A stretch of 32,277 bases of DNA from an uncultured Drancourtella sp. (GTDB taxonomy: Bacteria; Bacillota; Clostridia; Lachnospirales; Lachnospiraceae), in the NCBI GenBank assembly GCA_937880845.1, contig CALFLL010000008.1:1-32277 (forward strand). Reading direction: 5' to 3'. Each line of letters opens with the position of its first letter. The stretch's first letter is position 1. The translations under genes and the position numbers were made by a program. Below the pieces are notes generated by a model. That model did no database searches and was not told the origin of the DNA. It saw only the letters and a program-made list of their open reading frames with translations. Below are positions 1 to 8,755 of the stretch, one piece after another.

Positions 1-11
1 CAAGTGCAAAA

Positions 12-58
12 ATGAAGATGTGAAAAAACTCAATCGAGTTTTTTCACATCCCCTTCAT
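12..58 (-). terminator. Rho-independent terminator after the ChW/C39 gene
   Basis: A perfect 15-bp inverted repeat (17-31 with 36-50, arms GATGTGAAAAAACTC and its complement) encloses a 4-base loop. Short outer complementarity (ATGAAG/CTTCAT) lies on either side. Read on the minus strand, the stem is followed by TTCATTTTTG. It lies about 20 bp beyond the stop codon of the peptidase gene and most likely ends the three-gene surface-protein unit. Confidence 0.8.
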
Positions 59-69
59 ATTTTTCCACA

Positions 70-2670
70 TTATTGAATTACCATGGCATTTTTTCCCATT
101 GTATGAAATGCTCTTTCAAAGCTGGAAAAGCTGTATTCCACTTTTCCTCGGATGGGATCGTTTACTTTCACTACCTTTCGGTTCTTATCATATCCGGTCA
201 TAACCACACAATGTGCTTTTGACGGCCAGTAATAAGAAACTCCCCCGGAACTTCCCGCCTTAAACCATGTGGTACTTCCCATATTCAAAGTTCCCCACAC
301 CACAACCGGGATTCCTCTGTCAATATATCCAAACAGTCCCTCCATTGATGTACCTGTAATATTTCGCGGGGTTTTTGTCCTGATATGTACCGCATTGAAA
401 TAATTTTGTGCGGTCTTGCATATGACAGATGCCCAACACCCGTATCCTCCTGTCAAAGAACCCGGATTTCCCATATAAGCAACATATGGATTGGTGGAAT
501 GAAGAGGACCTCTTGGCATGTATCTATAGCATACTTCATCAGGAGTTACCATATATCCATTGTATCTCAATGCCATATAAAGGGAAACGGCCTCGCATCC
601 GTTTGGATATTTTGGATACTGATAATACATCGGTACATTCAATGACTTTTTCCCTGTATATTGTTTAAAACTGTTTCCACTTACCGGAGCTGTTCCTCCT
701 TTCGGGATAAGCTGAAGCTGAAGTGCTTCCATCCGGTAAGCATATCCTGCCGTTCCCGCATCCTGACCGTTTTTCGCCCAACCGAGCCAGCCAAAATTTT
801 GTACATGGGCACGATAATAAATATCATAATATTTTGCAATCTCTCCGGTCAGTTCGATTCTTACTGCTTCCAGTCTCAGTGATCTTCCGCTGGTACCTGA
901 CAGCTGTCCGTTTTGCTTCCACCCCTGCCAACCAATGTTCTGGATATGGCTTTGATAACGGATTCCTCCGCTTTTTCCGTTCATAGACGGATTCTGAAAC
1001 CAGATTTTAATCCCTTCCATGCGAAGTTTCTTTCCTACCGTTCCTACAACCTGATTGTTGGAAACAGCAGATGTATTTCCGATATTCTGAACATGAGAAG
1101 AATACTTTAGATTTCCGTTTGCAATACCCTGTATAAAAGATCCGCTTTCCTTTCCCGGTGCCGGTTCTCCTTTTCTTATAAGGCAGACTTTCAAAGCTTC
1201 CATCCGATAGGAAAGTGCTTCGCTTCCTGCTTTCTGTCCGTTCTTTGCCCAACCGAGCCAGCCAAGCTGCTGAATATGGGGCGTATAGTAAATATCATAA
1301 TACTGAGCAAGTTCTCCTGTCAGTTGGATTTCAATGGCTTCTACCCTCAATGCCTTCCCTTTTGTTCCGGCATATCCTCCGTCGTGTTTCCACCCCTGCC
1401 AACCGATATTCTGGATATGCACTTGGTATTGGATGCCTCCGTTTAAATATCCTTCTTCTCCACCCTTATCCAACCGGATGGAAATGCCTTCGATCCTTTT
1501 TTGTTCACCGGTTGTACCGATCAGTTGTCCGGAACCCTTTACCGCCACATCTCCGTCTGTTTGGATGTGGGACTGAAAGGTTAGGGCACTTGCCGGATAT
1601 CCTTTGAGAAAGTATCCTGTATTTTCTCCCGGAGCTTGCTGTCCCTTTTTTACAAAACAGATTTTCACAGCTTCCAATCTTCTTGCCAGTTCTTGTGTTC
1701 CTGCACTTTGGCCGTTTTTCGCCCAGCCAAGCCAGCCTTTATTCTGTACATATACAGAATAGTAAACATCGTAGGATACAGCTATTTCTCCGGTAAGTTT
1801 CACTTCCATTGCTTCCATCCGCAATGCTTTTCCAATGGTACCGGAGTATTCTCCGTCTTCTTTCCATTCTGTCCATCCGATATTCTGGATATGAGTCCGG
1901 TATTGAATACTTCCCGGTATCTTGTTTTCTCCTTCCTGATTCAATCGGATTGAAATTCCTTCCAAAGCAAGACTGCTTCCCGGTTCTCCGGATACCGCTC
2001 CGTCACGAGACGGATTCTGTTCCGGTCGGTTTTGTATTTTTGCCGTATAGCTGACTCCTGCATTCGAAATCACCTCCGCTTGTTCCAAAGGAACGGACGG
2101 TAGGATTTCTTCCGTTTTTTCCTCTTCTTTTATCTGTTCTGTATCTTCCGTTTCTTCTTCCAACAGGATTTCCAGTCCACATATTGTTTCCTCACTGTTT
2201 TCCAACCCGGCTGTCTGTCCGTTTTCCACATAGTCCTGCCAGCCTTTTCCAGGTATACACACCCGGTAACGTACAGATCTGGAATTTGTCCATTCTCCCT
2301 GCAGTTTGATCTCTACCGCTTCAATCCCGGCAGTTCCTTTTTGATCTCCTGCTATTTTTCCTTCCAAAGTCCAGTCCTGCCAATCCTGATTTTGCAGTTT
2401 CACACGATACAGAACCGTATTTTTTTCATCCTCATTTTTTGTATTGATCTTTAACGCCTGCAGCATCTGATCATTCTGCTCTTCTTCTGATGTCACAGAG
2501 GTATCTTTTTCCATCCATTGGCCTCCGCAATAGAACTGATAGATCAAAGCCGGGTCCCGTTCTTCTGCGGTTTCCGTCTGTGTTTCTGTGTCTGCCGCAC
2601 CGGCATACTCAACCGGCATACAGACAAGAAGCAAGGCCAATAAAAACGATAATATTTTTTTCTTTTTCAT
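70..2670 (-). CDS. Secreted ChW-repeat protein with C-terminal C39-like cysteine peptidase
   Basis: 866-residue exported protein. Residues 1-25 form a Sec signal peptide (lysine-rich start, hydrophobic core, AGA-A cleavage region). A Glu/Thr-rich spacer follows near 170-195. From about 83 to 665 there are some eleven ChW (clostridial hydrophobic with conserved W) repeats of about 45 residues with cores such as HIQNIGWQGWK and GWLGWAKNGQ; the first three are degenerate. The last 190 residues fit the Peptidase_C39_2 fold, with candidate catalytic Cys692 in NGCEAVS, His820 in KAHCVVMTG and Asp838 in VNDP. By family knowledge ChW repeats are cell-surface modules; the peptidase substrate cannot be told from sequence. 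It starts 18 bp after the NlpC/P60 ChW gene, with ribosome binding site GGAGAGAGGG before the ATG, so the two are probably co-transcribed. The call on architecture is secure; the role (wall turnover, adhesion or host-protein cleavage) is open. Confidence 0.9.
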   Translation of the reverse strand: MKKKKILSFLLALLLVCMPVEYAGAADTETQTETAEERDPALIYQFYCGGQWMEKDTSVTSEEEQNDQMLQALKINTKNEDEKNTVLYRVKLQNQDWQDWTLEGKIAGDQKGTAGIEAVEIKLQGEWTNSRSVRYRVCIPGKGWQDYVENGQTAGLENSEETICGLEILLEEETEDTEQIKEEEKTEEILPSVPLEQAEVISNAGVSYTAKIQNRPEQNPSRDGAVSGEPGSSLALEGISIRLNQEGENKIPGSIQYRTHIQNIGWTEWKEDGEYSGTIGKALRMEAMEVKLTGEIAVSYDVYYSVYVQNKGWLGWAKNGQSAGTQELARRLEAVKICFVKKGQQAPGENTGYFLKGYPASALTFQSHIQTDGDVAVKGSGQLIGTTGEQKRIEGISIRLDKGGEEGYLNGGIQYQVHIQNIGWQGWKHDGGYAGTKGKALRVEAIEIQLTGELAQYYDIYYTPHIQQLGWLGWAKNGQKAGSEALSYRMEALKVCLIRKGEPAPGKESGSFIQGIANGNLKYSSHVQNIGNTSAVSNNQVVGTVGKKLRMEGIKIWFQNPSMNGKSGGIRYQSHIQNIGWQGWKQNGQLSGTSGRSLRLEAVRIELTGEIAKYYDIYYRAHVQNFGWLGWAKNGQDAGTAGYAYRMEALQLQLIPKGGTAPVSGNSFKQYTGKKSLNVPMYYQYPKYPNGCEAVSLYMALRYNGYMVTPDEVCYRYMPRGPLHSTNPYVAYMGNPGSLTGGYGCWASVICKTAQNYFNAVHIRTKTPRNITGTSMEGLFGYIDRGIPVVVWGTLNMGSTTWFKAGSSGGVSYYWPSKAHCVVMTGYDKNRKVVKVNDPIRGKVEYSFSSFERAFHTMGKNAMVIQ

Positions 2671-2688
2671 AAACCCTCTCTCCTGCCT

Positions 2689-5181
2689 TTATGCAAACGG
2701 TCTTGCCACTCCTGCGATCAGTGAACGATGGGAATTTTTTATCGGCCATACGACCACCTTATTCGGCCAAGATTCGATTACCTGGTCATTTCCCAAATAA
2801 ATTGCCACATGAATAATGGTTCCCCCTGCATTTTTATAGAAAATCAAATCTCCTCTTTGACGCTGAGAATACGATACATGTTTCATCGGAAGATTCCAAA
2901 GATTTCTACATTCATATTCGTATCCCGGCTGTGAATGACGAATCGGACTGACCGGTGCCGGATCGATTCCTGCCGAATATAGTGCCTGGATGACAAGCCC
3001 GCTGCAATCAAGCCCATGACTCGGATCTCCGGATGCGCCAATGATATATGGCTTTCCAAGATATTGATATGCTGTACTGATCATTGCTTCAATACAGTCT
3101 TTTCTTGTACTAGTAGGATTCGTTTTTAAAGGACTTGCGTAAGCTCCCAGATTATACCATGCTGATTCTGAGTATCCCATTTTCTTCCAAGTAGTTAAAT
3201 CCACCACTCCTGTTGCCGGAAGCCCGTGGCTTCTCTGGTAATTTTTCACTGCATTGATGGTTGTTCCGTCCATGATGGCACGTCTTCCGGAGAGTCCAAG
3301 CTTTTTCTGAACATACCATACTTTCAATCCCATATAACCGCTGCTCAGATTGTAGCCACCGCCACTTAATGTTTTCTGAACATGTCTGATCTGAAGATAT
3401 TGCTTTGGGTTTTGATATTTGTAGGTATTGTAGTAAGCTTTTCCTGTCTGATACGGACTCTGGTTGTCGAGCTTTGGCACAAGAACAACCTGAATGGCTT
3501 CGATTCTTACGGAAAGGCTTGATGTTCCTGCCATTTCTCCATTCTTGGCCCAGCCAAGCCATCCAAAATACTGGGAATGTACTCTGTAATATAAATTATA
3601 ATATTTTGCAATTTCTCCCGTCAGTTTCATCTGAACTGCTTCCAGACGTTTCTTCTGACCGCTTGTTCCCGCCATCTGTCCTTCACTTTTCCATCCCTGC
3701 CAACCGATATCCTGTACATGGGCACGGTATTGAAGTGATCCTTTCGGAAGTCCTTCTGCCGCATCATTGAGTTGGATTTGAAATGCTTCTAAACGCTTTG
3801 CTTTTCCGACTGTTCCAAGAATCTGTCCGCCTTTCACGGCAGATGTATTCCCAATGTCCTGTACATGTCCGGAATACGTCAGTTCGTTAGCGGTATATTT
3901 TTTCAAATATGGTCTTGCACAGGAACCTGGAAGAGAACTTCCCTTTGGTTTCAGGATTACTTCTATGGCTTCCATCCGATATGCATATCCGCTTGTTCCC
4001 GCCACCTGACCGTTTTTGGCCCAGTCAAGCCAACCATAGTTTTGAACATGAGCCCGGTAATATATATCATAAAACTGTGCAATCTGACCTTCCAGTTGGA
4101 TCTGAACTGCTTCTACCTGTTTCTTTTGCCCCGTTGTACCTGCCATCTGTCCGTTAGATTTCCATCCCTGCCAGCCAATATCCTGCACATGGGCACGGTA
4201 TTTTACTCCACCGGACATAAAATTTTCTGTTCCTTTTAGTCTAAAAGAAACAGCTTCCAGACGCTTTTTCTGCCCTACCGTACCAATGATCTTGCCGGAC
4301 TGTACTTCTTTTGTATTTCCGATATCCTGTACATGGGCGGAACCGTATAATACATTTTTCAAAAATCCCTGCCCTGTCTGTATCGTACTTCCGCTCTCTT
4401 TGCTCACAAGATGGATCTCCAGCCCTTCCAGTCTGAGTCCAAATCCCTCACTTCCTGCAAAGGCACCGTTTTTTACATACGGCATCCATCCGTAATTCTG
4501 GATATGGACACGATAGTAAAGATCATAATGTTCTGCCATTTCCCCGGTGAGACGGATCTGTAATGCTTCCAGCCTGTATGCTTTTCCAGTAGTGCCTGCC
4601 ATTTGTCCGTCAGATTTCCATCCCTGCCAACCAATATCCTGCACATGGGTACGGTACTCAATCCCTCCGCTGTATTCCTGATTTTGCAATTTCAGTTCCA
4701 GTCCCTCCAGACGGAGTGATTTCCCGGTGGTGCCGGCCGTTTCTCCATTTGATTTCCATCCCTGCCAGCCCACATTTTGTACATGAACACGATAGTTGAT
4801 ATCCGATTTTACCGCATTTTGTTCCGGAACTTCTGTTTTCGTTGATTCCACTTGCGGTACCTCTGTTTCCGGCATTTCTGTTTCCGATGCCTCTGTTTCA
4901 GGCATCTCTGTCCCCGGTACTTCCGTTTCCGTTGCTTCTGTTTCAGGCATCTCCGTCTCCGGTGCTTCCGTTTCCGGCACCTCTACTTCCGGCGTTTCCG
5001 TTTCCGGTATCTCTTCTTCAGGTACTTCCGTTTCCGGCACCTCTGCTTCCGGTACATTCACAGTTTCTTCCGTCTGCTTATAAGCAGTATCCTGTTCCTG
5101 TGCAAACGATACAGGAACGGTTGATATTACAACAGCCACGCCTGTAAATACTGCTGCCGCCTTTTTCCAACTTTTCTTCAT
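2689..5181 (-). CDS. Secreted ChW-repeat protein with peptidoglycan-binding and NlpC/P60 domains
   Basis: 830-residue exported protein. Signal peptide at 1-27. Residues about 44-120 form an acidic linker of imperfect ETEVP/ETEMP pentapeptides. Nine ChW repeats follow (about 128-570), arranged as three triplets. Next is a PG_binding_1-like helical domain (about 590-675, with GTTINAVKNYQRSHGLP). The C-terminal 136 residues form an NlpC/P60 domain with catalytic Cys726 in LDCSGL and His791 in IIHVAIY. NlpC/P60 enzymes cleave D-Glu-diamino acid or related bonds in wall peptides, so this is probably a surface peptidoglycan hydrolase. It begins 47 bp after the nucleotidyltransferase stop with no terminator between them; AGAGGG lies just upstream of the ATG. 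It shares repeat type with the next gene downstream, which suggests duplication of the repeat part followed by a swap of catalytic domain. Confidence 0.9.
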   Translation of the reverse strand: MKKSWKKAAAVFTGVAVVISTVPVSFAQEQDTAYKQTEETVNVPEAEVPETEVPEEEIPETETPEVEVPETEAPETEMPETEATETEVPGTEMPETEASETEMPETEVPQVESTKTEVPEQNAVKSDINYRVHVQNVGWQGWKSNGETAGTTGKSLRLEGLELKLQNQEYSGGIEYRTHVQDIGWQGWKSDGQMAGTTGKAYRLEALQIRLTGEMAEHYDLYYRVHIQNYGWMPYVKNGAFAGSEGFGLRLEGLEIHLVSKESGSTIQTGQGFLKNVLYGSAHVQDIGNTKEVQSGKIIGTVGQKKRLEAVSFRLKGTENFMSGGVKYRAHVQDIGWQGWKSNGQMAGTTGQKKQVEAVQIQLEGQIAQFYDIYYRAHVQNYGWLDWAKNGQVAGTSGYAYRMEAIEVILKPKGSSLPGSCARPYLKKYTANELTYSGHVQDIGNTSAVKGGQILGTVGKAKRLEAFQIQLNDAAEGLPKGSLQYRAHVQDIGWQGWKSEGQMAGTSGQKKRLEAVQMKLTGEIAKYYNLYYRVHSQYFGWLGWAKNGEMAGTSSLSVRIEAIQVVLVPKLDNQSPYQTGKAYYNTYKYQNPKQYLQIRHVQKTLSGGGYNLSSGYMGLKVWYVQKKLGLSGRRAIMDGTTINAVKNYQRSHGLPATGVVDLTTWKKMGYSESAWYNLGAYASPLKTNPTSTRKDCIEAMISTAYQYLGKPYIIGASGDPSHGLDCSGLVIQALYSAGIDPAPVSPIRHSQPGYEYECRNLWNLPMKHVSYSQRQRGDLIFYKNAGGTIIHVAIYLGNDQVIESWPNKVVVWPIKNSHRSLIAGVARPFA

Positions 5182-5228
5182 TTTAACCCTCTTTTCCCTT
5201 GTTCCTCTTGACTTTTACGAAACCATAA

Positions 5229-6125
5229 TTAATACAAACCTTGTTCTATCAATTCCTTGATTGCCTTAACTACACTTTCTTTATCTTCTTTATATGTCAC
5301 TCCGAACCATTTATCTTTGGAATGAAGGACTTTTACACTTGCTTTTCCCTCTTTCAATAACTGTCCGATGATGGTCGGAAGGAGATATTCTGCCTTCAGA
5401 TCTTCTTTTGGTGTGTTTTCCAGAAATTCTTTAAATCCTCTCTCCAAAATATCCAGAAACTCCGGCTGCAGTCCCCACATATTCATAGATACCGGTGTAT
5501 CAAGGCTTAATTCTACCGTTCCCCCTTCTGCTTTGGCTTTTTCTCCGTCTTTTATAATCTCATGTGTTTCCACGATTTCTGCCAACATTCCGTCTTCATT
5601 CACTTTGCAGACGCCTCTTGTCACTCCTCCGTTTTCGCTGAGGGTATTTTTTAACACGAATCCCACCATACAGATCGGGGTTTTATCTTCCGCTTCCTGA
5701 TTTTCTTTTAAATATTCATAAGCTTTTACATAAGCTTCTTTTCCGTAATAATCATCTGCATTGATTACAAGAAGTGGTTCTTTTACTTTTCCTTTGCAGC
5801 TTAAAATAGCCTGTCCGGTTCCCCATGGTTTGGTACGTCCCGGAAATTTTTCCTGATATTTTTGCGGAATATCGTCCAATTCCTGGAAAGCATATTCTAC
5901 ATGGATCTGTTTTTCGATTCTGTTTCCGATCACTTCTTTAAAATCTTTTTCCAAATCTTTTCGGATTACGAATACAACCTTATCAAATCCTGCTTCTTTT
6001 GCATCACGGATGGAATAATCCATAATGATCTCACCGTTTGGCCCTACCGGTTCCAACTGCTTGATTCCGCCTCCGAATCTGCTCCCGATACCGGCCGCCA
6101 TAATTACCAAAGTTACTTTACTCAT
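5229..6125 (-). CDS. Sugar-phosphate nucleotidyltransferase family protein
   Basis: 298 residues from the chosen start. A longer reading frame exists up to 6254, but the ATG at 6123-6125 is preceded by AAGGAGAA at proper spacing and the family motif begins right after it. The N-terminus MAAGIGSRFGGGIKQL is the GxGxRxG...K nucleotide-binding loop of NTP_transferase enzymes. LLVINADDYYG is the acidic metal-binding segment and KPWGTGQA is also typical. Such enzymes couple an NTP to a sugar-1-phosphate or similar phosphorylated substrate; substrate and nucleotide cannot be assigned here. A sigma-A promoter lies immediately upstream. The downstream ChW genes suggest a cell-surface polymer role, which is inference only. 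Confidence 0.85.
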   Translation of the reverse strand: MSKVTLVIMAAGIGSRFGGGIKQLEPVGPNGEIIMDYSIRDAKEAGFDKVVFVIRKDLEKDFKEVIGNRIEKQIHVEYAFQELDDIPQKYQEKFPGRTKPWGTGQAILSCKGKVKEPLLVINADDYYGKEAYVKAYEYLKENQEAEDKTPICMVGFVLKNTLSENGGVTRGVCKVNEDGMLAEIVETHEIIKDGEKAKAEGGTVELSLDTPVSMNMWGLQPEFLDILERGFKEFLENTPKEDLKAEYLLPTIIGQLLKEGKASVKVLHSKDKWFGVTYKEDKESVVKAIKELIEQGLY

Positions 6126-6159
6126 GATGTTCTCCTTTTTCTCACAATATCTTTCCTTT

Positions 6160-6188
6160 ATTATACTGAACTTTCGTTTTTTTGTCCA
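6160..6188 (-). promoter_or_regulatory. Sigma-A promoter of the nucleotidyltransferase/ChW unit
   Basis: On the minus strand TGGACA (6188-6183) is separated by exactly 17 bp from a perfect TATAAT (6165-6160). It lies 35 bp upstream of the chosen ATG at 6125, which also rules out the longer frame start at 6254. Confidence 0.75.
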
Positions 6189-6210
6189 CCATCCCAAAAA
6201 CAGACGGTAA

Positions 6211-6273
6211 ATAAAAAAGGACTCATCCGTGAAATCATTGCTATACTCTTTCACAACGGATAAGTCCCTTTTT
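6211..6273 (-). terminator. Terminator of the c-di-AMP/HPr operon
   Basis: A long hairpin pairs 6214-6234 with 6249-6273 (arms contain AAAAAGGACTCATCCGT and ACGGATAAGTCCCTTTTT, with one or two imperfect positions). It is followed on the minus strand by a T-rich TTTTTTATTTACC. It lies 17 bp after the HPr stop. The other side also has a T run, so it may work in both directions. Confidence 0.85.
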
Positions 6274-6289
6274 ATGATATGAATTTTTC

Positions 6290-6553
6290 CTATTCTCCTA
6301 TGCCACTTTCTACCAATGTGACCATTGCCTCTAAAGCCTGTGCTTCATCTTCTCCTTCACAGATGATTTCCAACTCATCTCCACATTTTACGCATGCTCC
6401 CAGAACACTCAGTACACTTTTCGCATTGCTGACACCTTTGGGAGTGGAAAACTTCACACTACACTGAAATCTCATTGCAGTTTTGCAAAACAATCCCGCC
6501 GGTCTTAAATGAAGACCGGTCGGATTAGTGATCACCACTTTCCGGCTTAGCAT
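6290..6553 (-). CDS. ptsH: HPr family phosphocarrier protein
   Basis: 87 residues, the normal HPr length. It has the active-site motif TGLHLRPA with His15 (phosphorylated by Enzyme I) and the regulatory site NAKSVLSVLG with Ser46 (target of HPr kinase in Firmicutes). Both sites are intact, so it looks like a functional HPr rather than Crh, which lacks the histidine. HPr carries phosphate from Enzyme I to PTS EIIA domains and, as P-Ser-HPr, acts in catabolite repression. Its place is unusual: last gene of the cyclic-di-AMP operon, 15 bp after cdaR, with no ptsI in view. A paralogue with a dedicated regulatory role is possible. Confidence 0.92.
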   Translation of the reverse strand: MLSRKVVITNPTGLHLRPAGLFCKTAMRFQCSVKFSTPKGVSNAKSVLSVLGACVKCGDELEIICEGEDEAQALEAMVTLVESGIGE

Positions 6554-6568
6554 TTTACTTTCCTCCGG

Positions 6569-7834
6569 TTATTCGTTTTCTTCTGATTCTGCCTTTTCAA
6601 TCCGCACTCGAATGTTGACAGGTTCCGCCAACATACACCCTTCCGGAAGTTTTACTTCCACAGGCACATCATATTCACCCGGTTCTTTGTATGTAACCAG
6701 ATTAATCGCCAGACTTCCTTCTCCTAGTTGAATTGTATTTAAGAATTCTCGTTCTCCCTGTACTTTGATTTCCAGATTATTTCCGGAAACATAGGAATAT
6801 TGAAGTCCTTCCTGGAGATTGTTTACCGTAATAGAACCGGTTGGTATCTCCAAAGTCCTGCTTCCGCTTTCTTCAATCGCGATCGTAACGACAACTGATC
6901 CTGCATTCTTATCAATCAATTCTACATCTCTTGGTAAATACGGAGTGATGTCTACTACTCTCTCCTCTTTTTTATTTAGCTCTTTCACTTCCAAAGCACT
7001 TGCAGGAATTTCAATGGTGTTGAGCTGTTCCAGATCTACTTTTTGCCCAGCAACCTGTACTTCTTTCGGTTCACATTCAATTCCGGTAAATATATATCCT
7101 TTTGCAGGCTGGATAGCAGATGTATCAAACTCAAGTTTCAGTTTTTTGGTATCCAGTACTTCAACCGATACATTTACATCATTTTCATTTTTCAAAGCTT
7201 CCAACGTCAGAAGTGTTGTGTCAATGGTTTTCCCTTCATCATCATAAAATACAAGTCTGGACTGAAGCACGGCATCATCCGTAAGTCCTGTCACATCTAC
7301 TTCTGCAACGACTTTATCAATCCTGTCTATTATGGATTTTGGTCCGTCTACTTTGACTTTTTCCGGATCTGCCTTGATCTCACCAAGCACATATCCATCT
7401 CTTACACTTCCCGTTGTCGTTGGCGTGATCGGGAATGTGTTATGTGCTTCATCTTCGATCACAACCTGCATATTTCTTGGATTGGAGCTCGCCTCTTGAT
7501 AGTCAAAATTCGGTATCGTCACTTCGATCGGTACCTGAGACCCCAGCGACATCTCTTTCATATCCGCATATGCCTTGATATCTCCTGATTTCAGTTTATG
7601 AAGTACAGACCGCTTTGCTTTTACGGTCACCCGCACTCGGTCTGTTTCATCTTCTATCCGGTATGTTTTTCCTTTGCTTGTCACCACTTCCGGATGGAGA
7701 ACCTGAACCGGTATATTGGAAAACTGAACCGTTGTTACCGGATCATCCAAATTTACTACAACAGCCCAAAGAAATGCGGCAATGGCCAGTGACAAAATCT
7801 TAAGCCAAAGATTTTTAGTCAGTTTCTTTTTCAT
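6569..7834 (-). CDS. cdaR: CdaR (YbbR-domain) regulator of diadenylate cyclase
   Basis: 421 residues. A short cytoplasmic start and one membrane helix (about 11-28) are followed by an extracytoplasmic part built of about four YbbR repeats of 80-90 residues. Repeat hallmarks include IPVQVLHPEV, YVLGEIKADPEKVKVDGP, YIFTGIECEPKEVQVAGQ and the final EYDVPVEVKLPEGC...PVNIRVRIEK. CdaR binds CdaA through the membrane and modulates its activity. The start overlaps the 3-prime end of cdaA by 20 bp, which implies translational coupling. In Bacillus, glmM follows cdaR; here an HPr gene does. Confidence 0.92.
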   Translation of the reverse strand: MKKKLTKNLWLKILSLAIAAFLWAVVVNLDDPVTTVQFSNIPVQVLHPEVVTSKGKTYRIEDETDRVRVTVKAKRSVLHKLKSGDIKAYADMKEMSLGSQVPIEVTIPNFDYQEASSNPRNMQVVIEDEAHNTFPITPTTTGSVRDGYVLGEIKADPEKVKVDGPKSIIDRIDKVVAEVDVTGLTDDAVLQSRLVFYDDEGKTIDTTLLTLEALKNENDVNVSVEVLDTKKLKLEFDTSAIQPAKGYIFTGIECEPKEVQVAGQKVDLEQLNTIEIPASALEVKELNKKEERVVDITPYLPRDVELIDKNAGSVVVTIAIEESGSRTLEIPTGSITVNNLQEGLQYSYVSGNNLEIKVQGEREFLNTIQLGEGSLAINLVTYKEPGEYDVPVEVKLPEGCMLAEPVNIRVRIEKAESEENE

Positions 7835-8696
7835 TTTTCCGCCTTCCTTTCCACAGCTTTCTCATTTTTTTATTTTCAGCATTTTTATTTTGTATACGCA
7901 CCAGGCTTTCTCTTAGATATTCCGGTGTTACGTTTCTGACAAGCTGTCCACCTTTAGCTGTTGAAACATATCCTGTTTCCTCAGATACAATAATGACCAA
8001 AGCGTCACTGACTTCACTCATTCCCAGAGCCGCTCTGTGTCTTGTTCCGAGTTCTTTGCTGATCTCCATATTATCAGATAACGGAAGGTAACATGTAGCA
8101 GATACAATCCTGTTTTCTCTTATGATGATCGCCCCGTCATGAAGGGGTGTATTATGCTCAAAAATGTTGATCAGAACCTGTGGGGATACAAGGCAATCCA
8201 GATAAATCCCCGTACTTTCATATTCCGTCAGGTGAATCGCCTGTTCCACCACGATCAAAGCTCCCGTTTTTACTTTTCCCATGGAAAAACAGGCACTTAC
8301 AATGCCGTCAATGGTCCGTTCACTGAATCGTTCATTCTCTTTTCCTTTATCAATCGGAACAATTGCCGTAAGAAACTTCTTTTCTCCAAGTTTTTCCAAT
8401 GCACGACGCAGTTCCGGCTGAAATACTACGATCGCCGCCATCGCCAGAATGGACACACTGTTTTTTGCAATCCACAGGATGGTATGCATTTTAAAAATAG
8501 CGGCAACAAGAATAAAAACTGCAAGAACAAGAATTCCCTTTAACAGCATCCATGCTTTCGTGTTCTTGATCCAGACCATGATCTGGTAGATTAAAAAAGC
8601 AACAATAATGATTTCCACAACATCCGTCCAACGGATATCCGGAAAGTACCAATCCGGAAAATAAGAATTGATAAGTTTTATAATACTATTTTGCAT
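7815..8696 (-). CDS. cdaA: Membrane diadenylate cyclase CdaA
   Basis: 293 residues. A GTG 9 bp upstream (8705) is in frame, but the ribosome binding site GGGAGG overlaps it and sits about 8 bp before the ATG at 8694-8696, so that ATG was chosen. Three membrane helices (about 27-88) precede a DisA_N/DAC domain. The catalytic motifs are intact: DGA at 187-189 (LHDGAIII) and RHR at 219-221 (GTRHRAALG). It condenses two ATP to cyclic-di-AMP, the second messenger for potassium, osmotic and wall homeostasis. It is followed by cdaR with a 20-bp overlap and preceded by two unknown membrane proteins. Confidence 0.96.
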   Translation of the reverse strand: MQNSIIKLINSYFPDWYFPDIRWTDVVEIIIVAFLIYQIMVWIKNTKAWMLLKGILVLAVFILVAAIFKMHTILWIAKNSVSILAMAAIVVFQPELRRALEKLGEKKFLTAIVPIDKGKENERFSERTIDGIVSACFSMGKVKTGALIVVEQAIHLTEYESTGIYLDCLVSPQVLINIFEHNTPLHDGAIIIRENRIVSATCYLPLSDNMEISKELGTRHRAALGMSEVSDALVIIVSEETGYVSTAKGGQLVRNVTPEYLRESLVRIQNKNAENKKMRKLWKGRRKNEKETD

Positions 8697-8755
8697 TCTT
8701 GTCACCTCCCTTTTCTTTTATACTCCTTATCATATTTATCCCCTTTTATCTATAA

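Noticed and set aside
385..2054. Series of plus-strand open frames opposite the C39/ChW gene
   Set aside because: They are antisense shadows of the ChW repeats, lack ribosome binding sites and have Cys/His/Pro/Ser-rich composition without domain features.
745..4780. Regularly spaced near-identical DNA words that could suggest a CRISPR array
   Set aside because: The repeats are codons of ChW modules in an open frame. The intervening sequence is also conserved and coding.
4796..5147. Plus-strand frames rich in SVSGTSVSGIS-type or Phe/Pro/Leu repeats
   Set aside because: They arise from the reverse complement of the ETEVP linker in the NlpC/P60 gene. They have no start signal.
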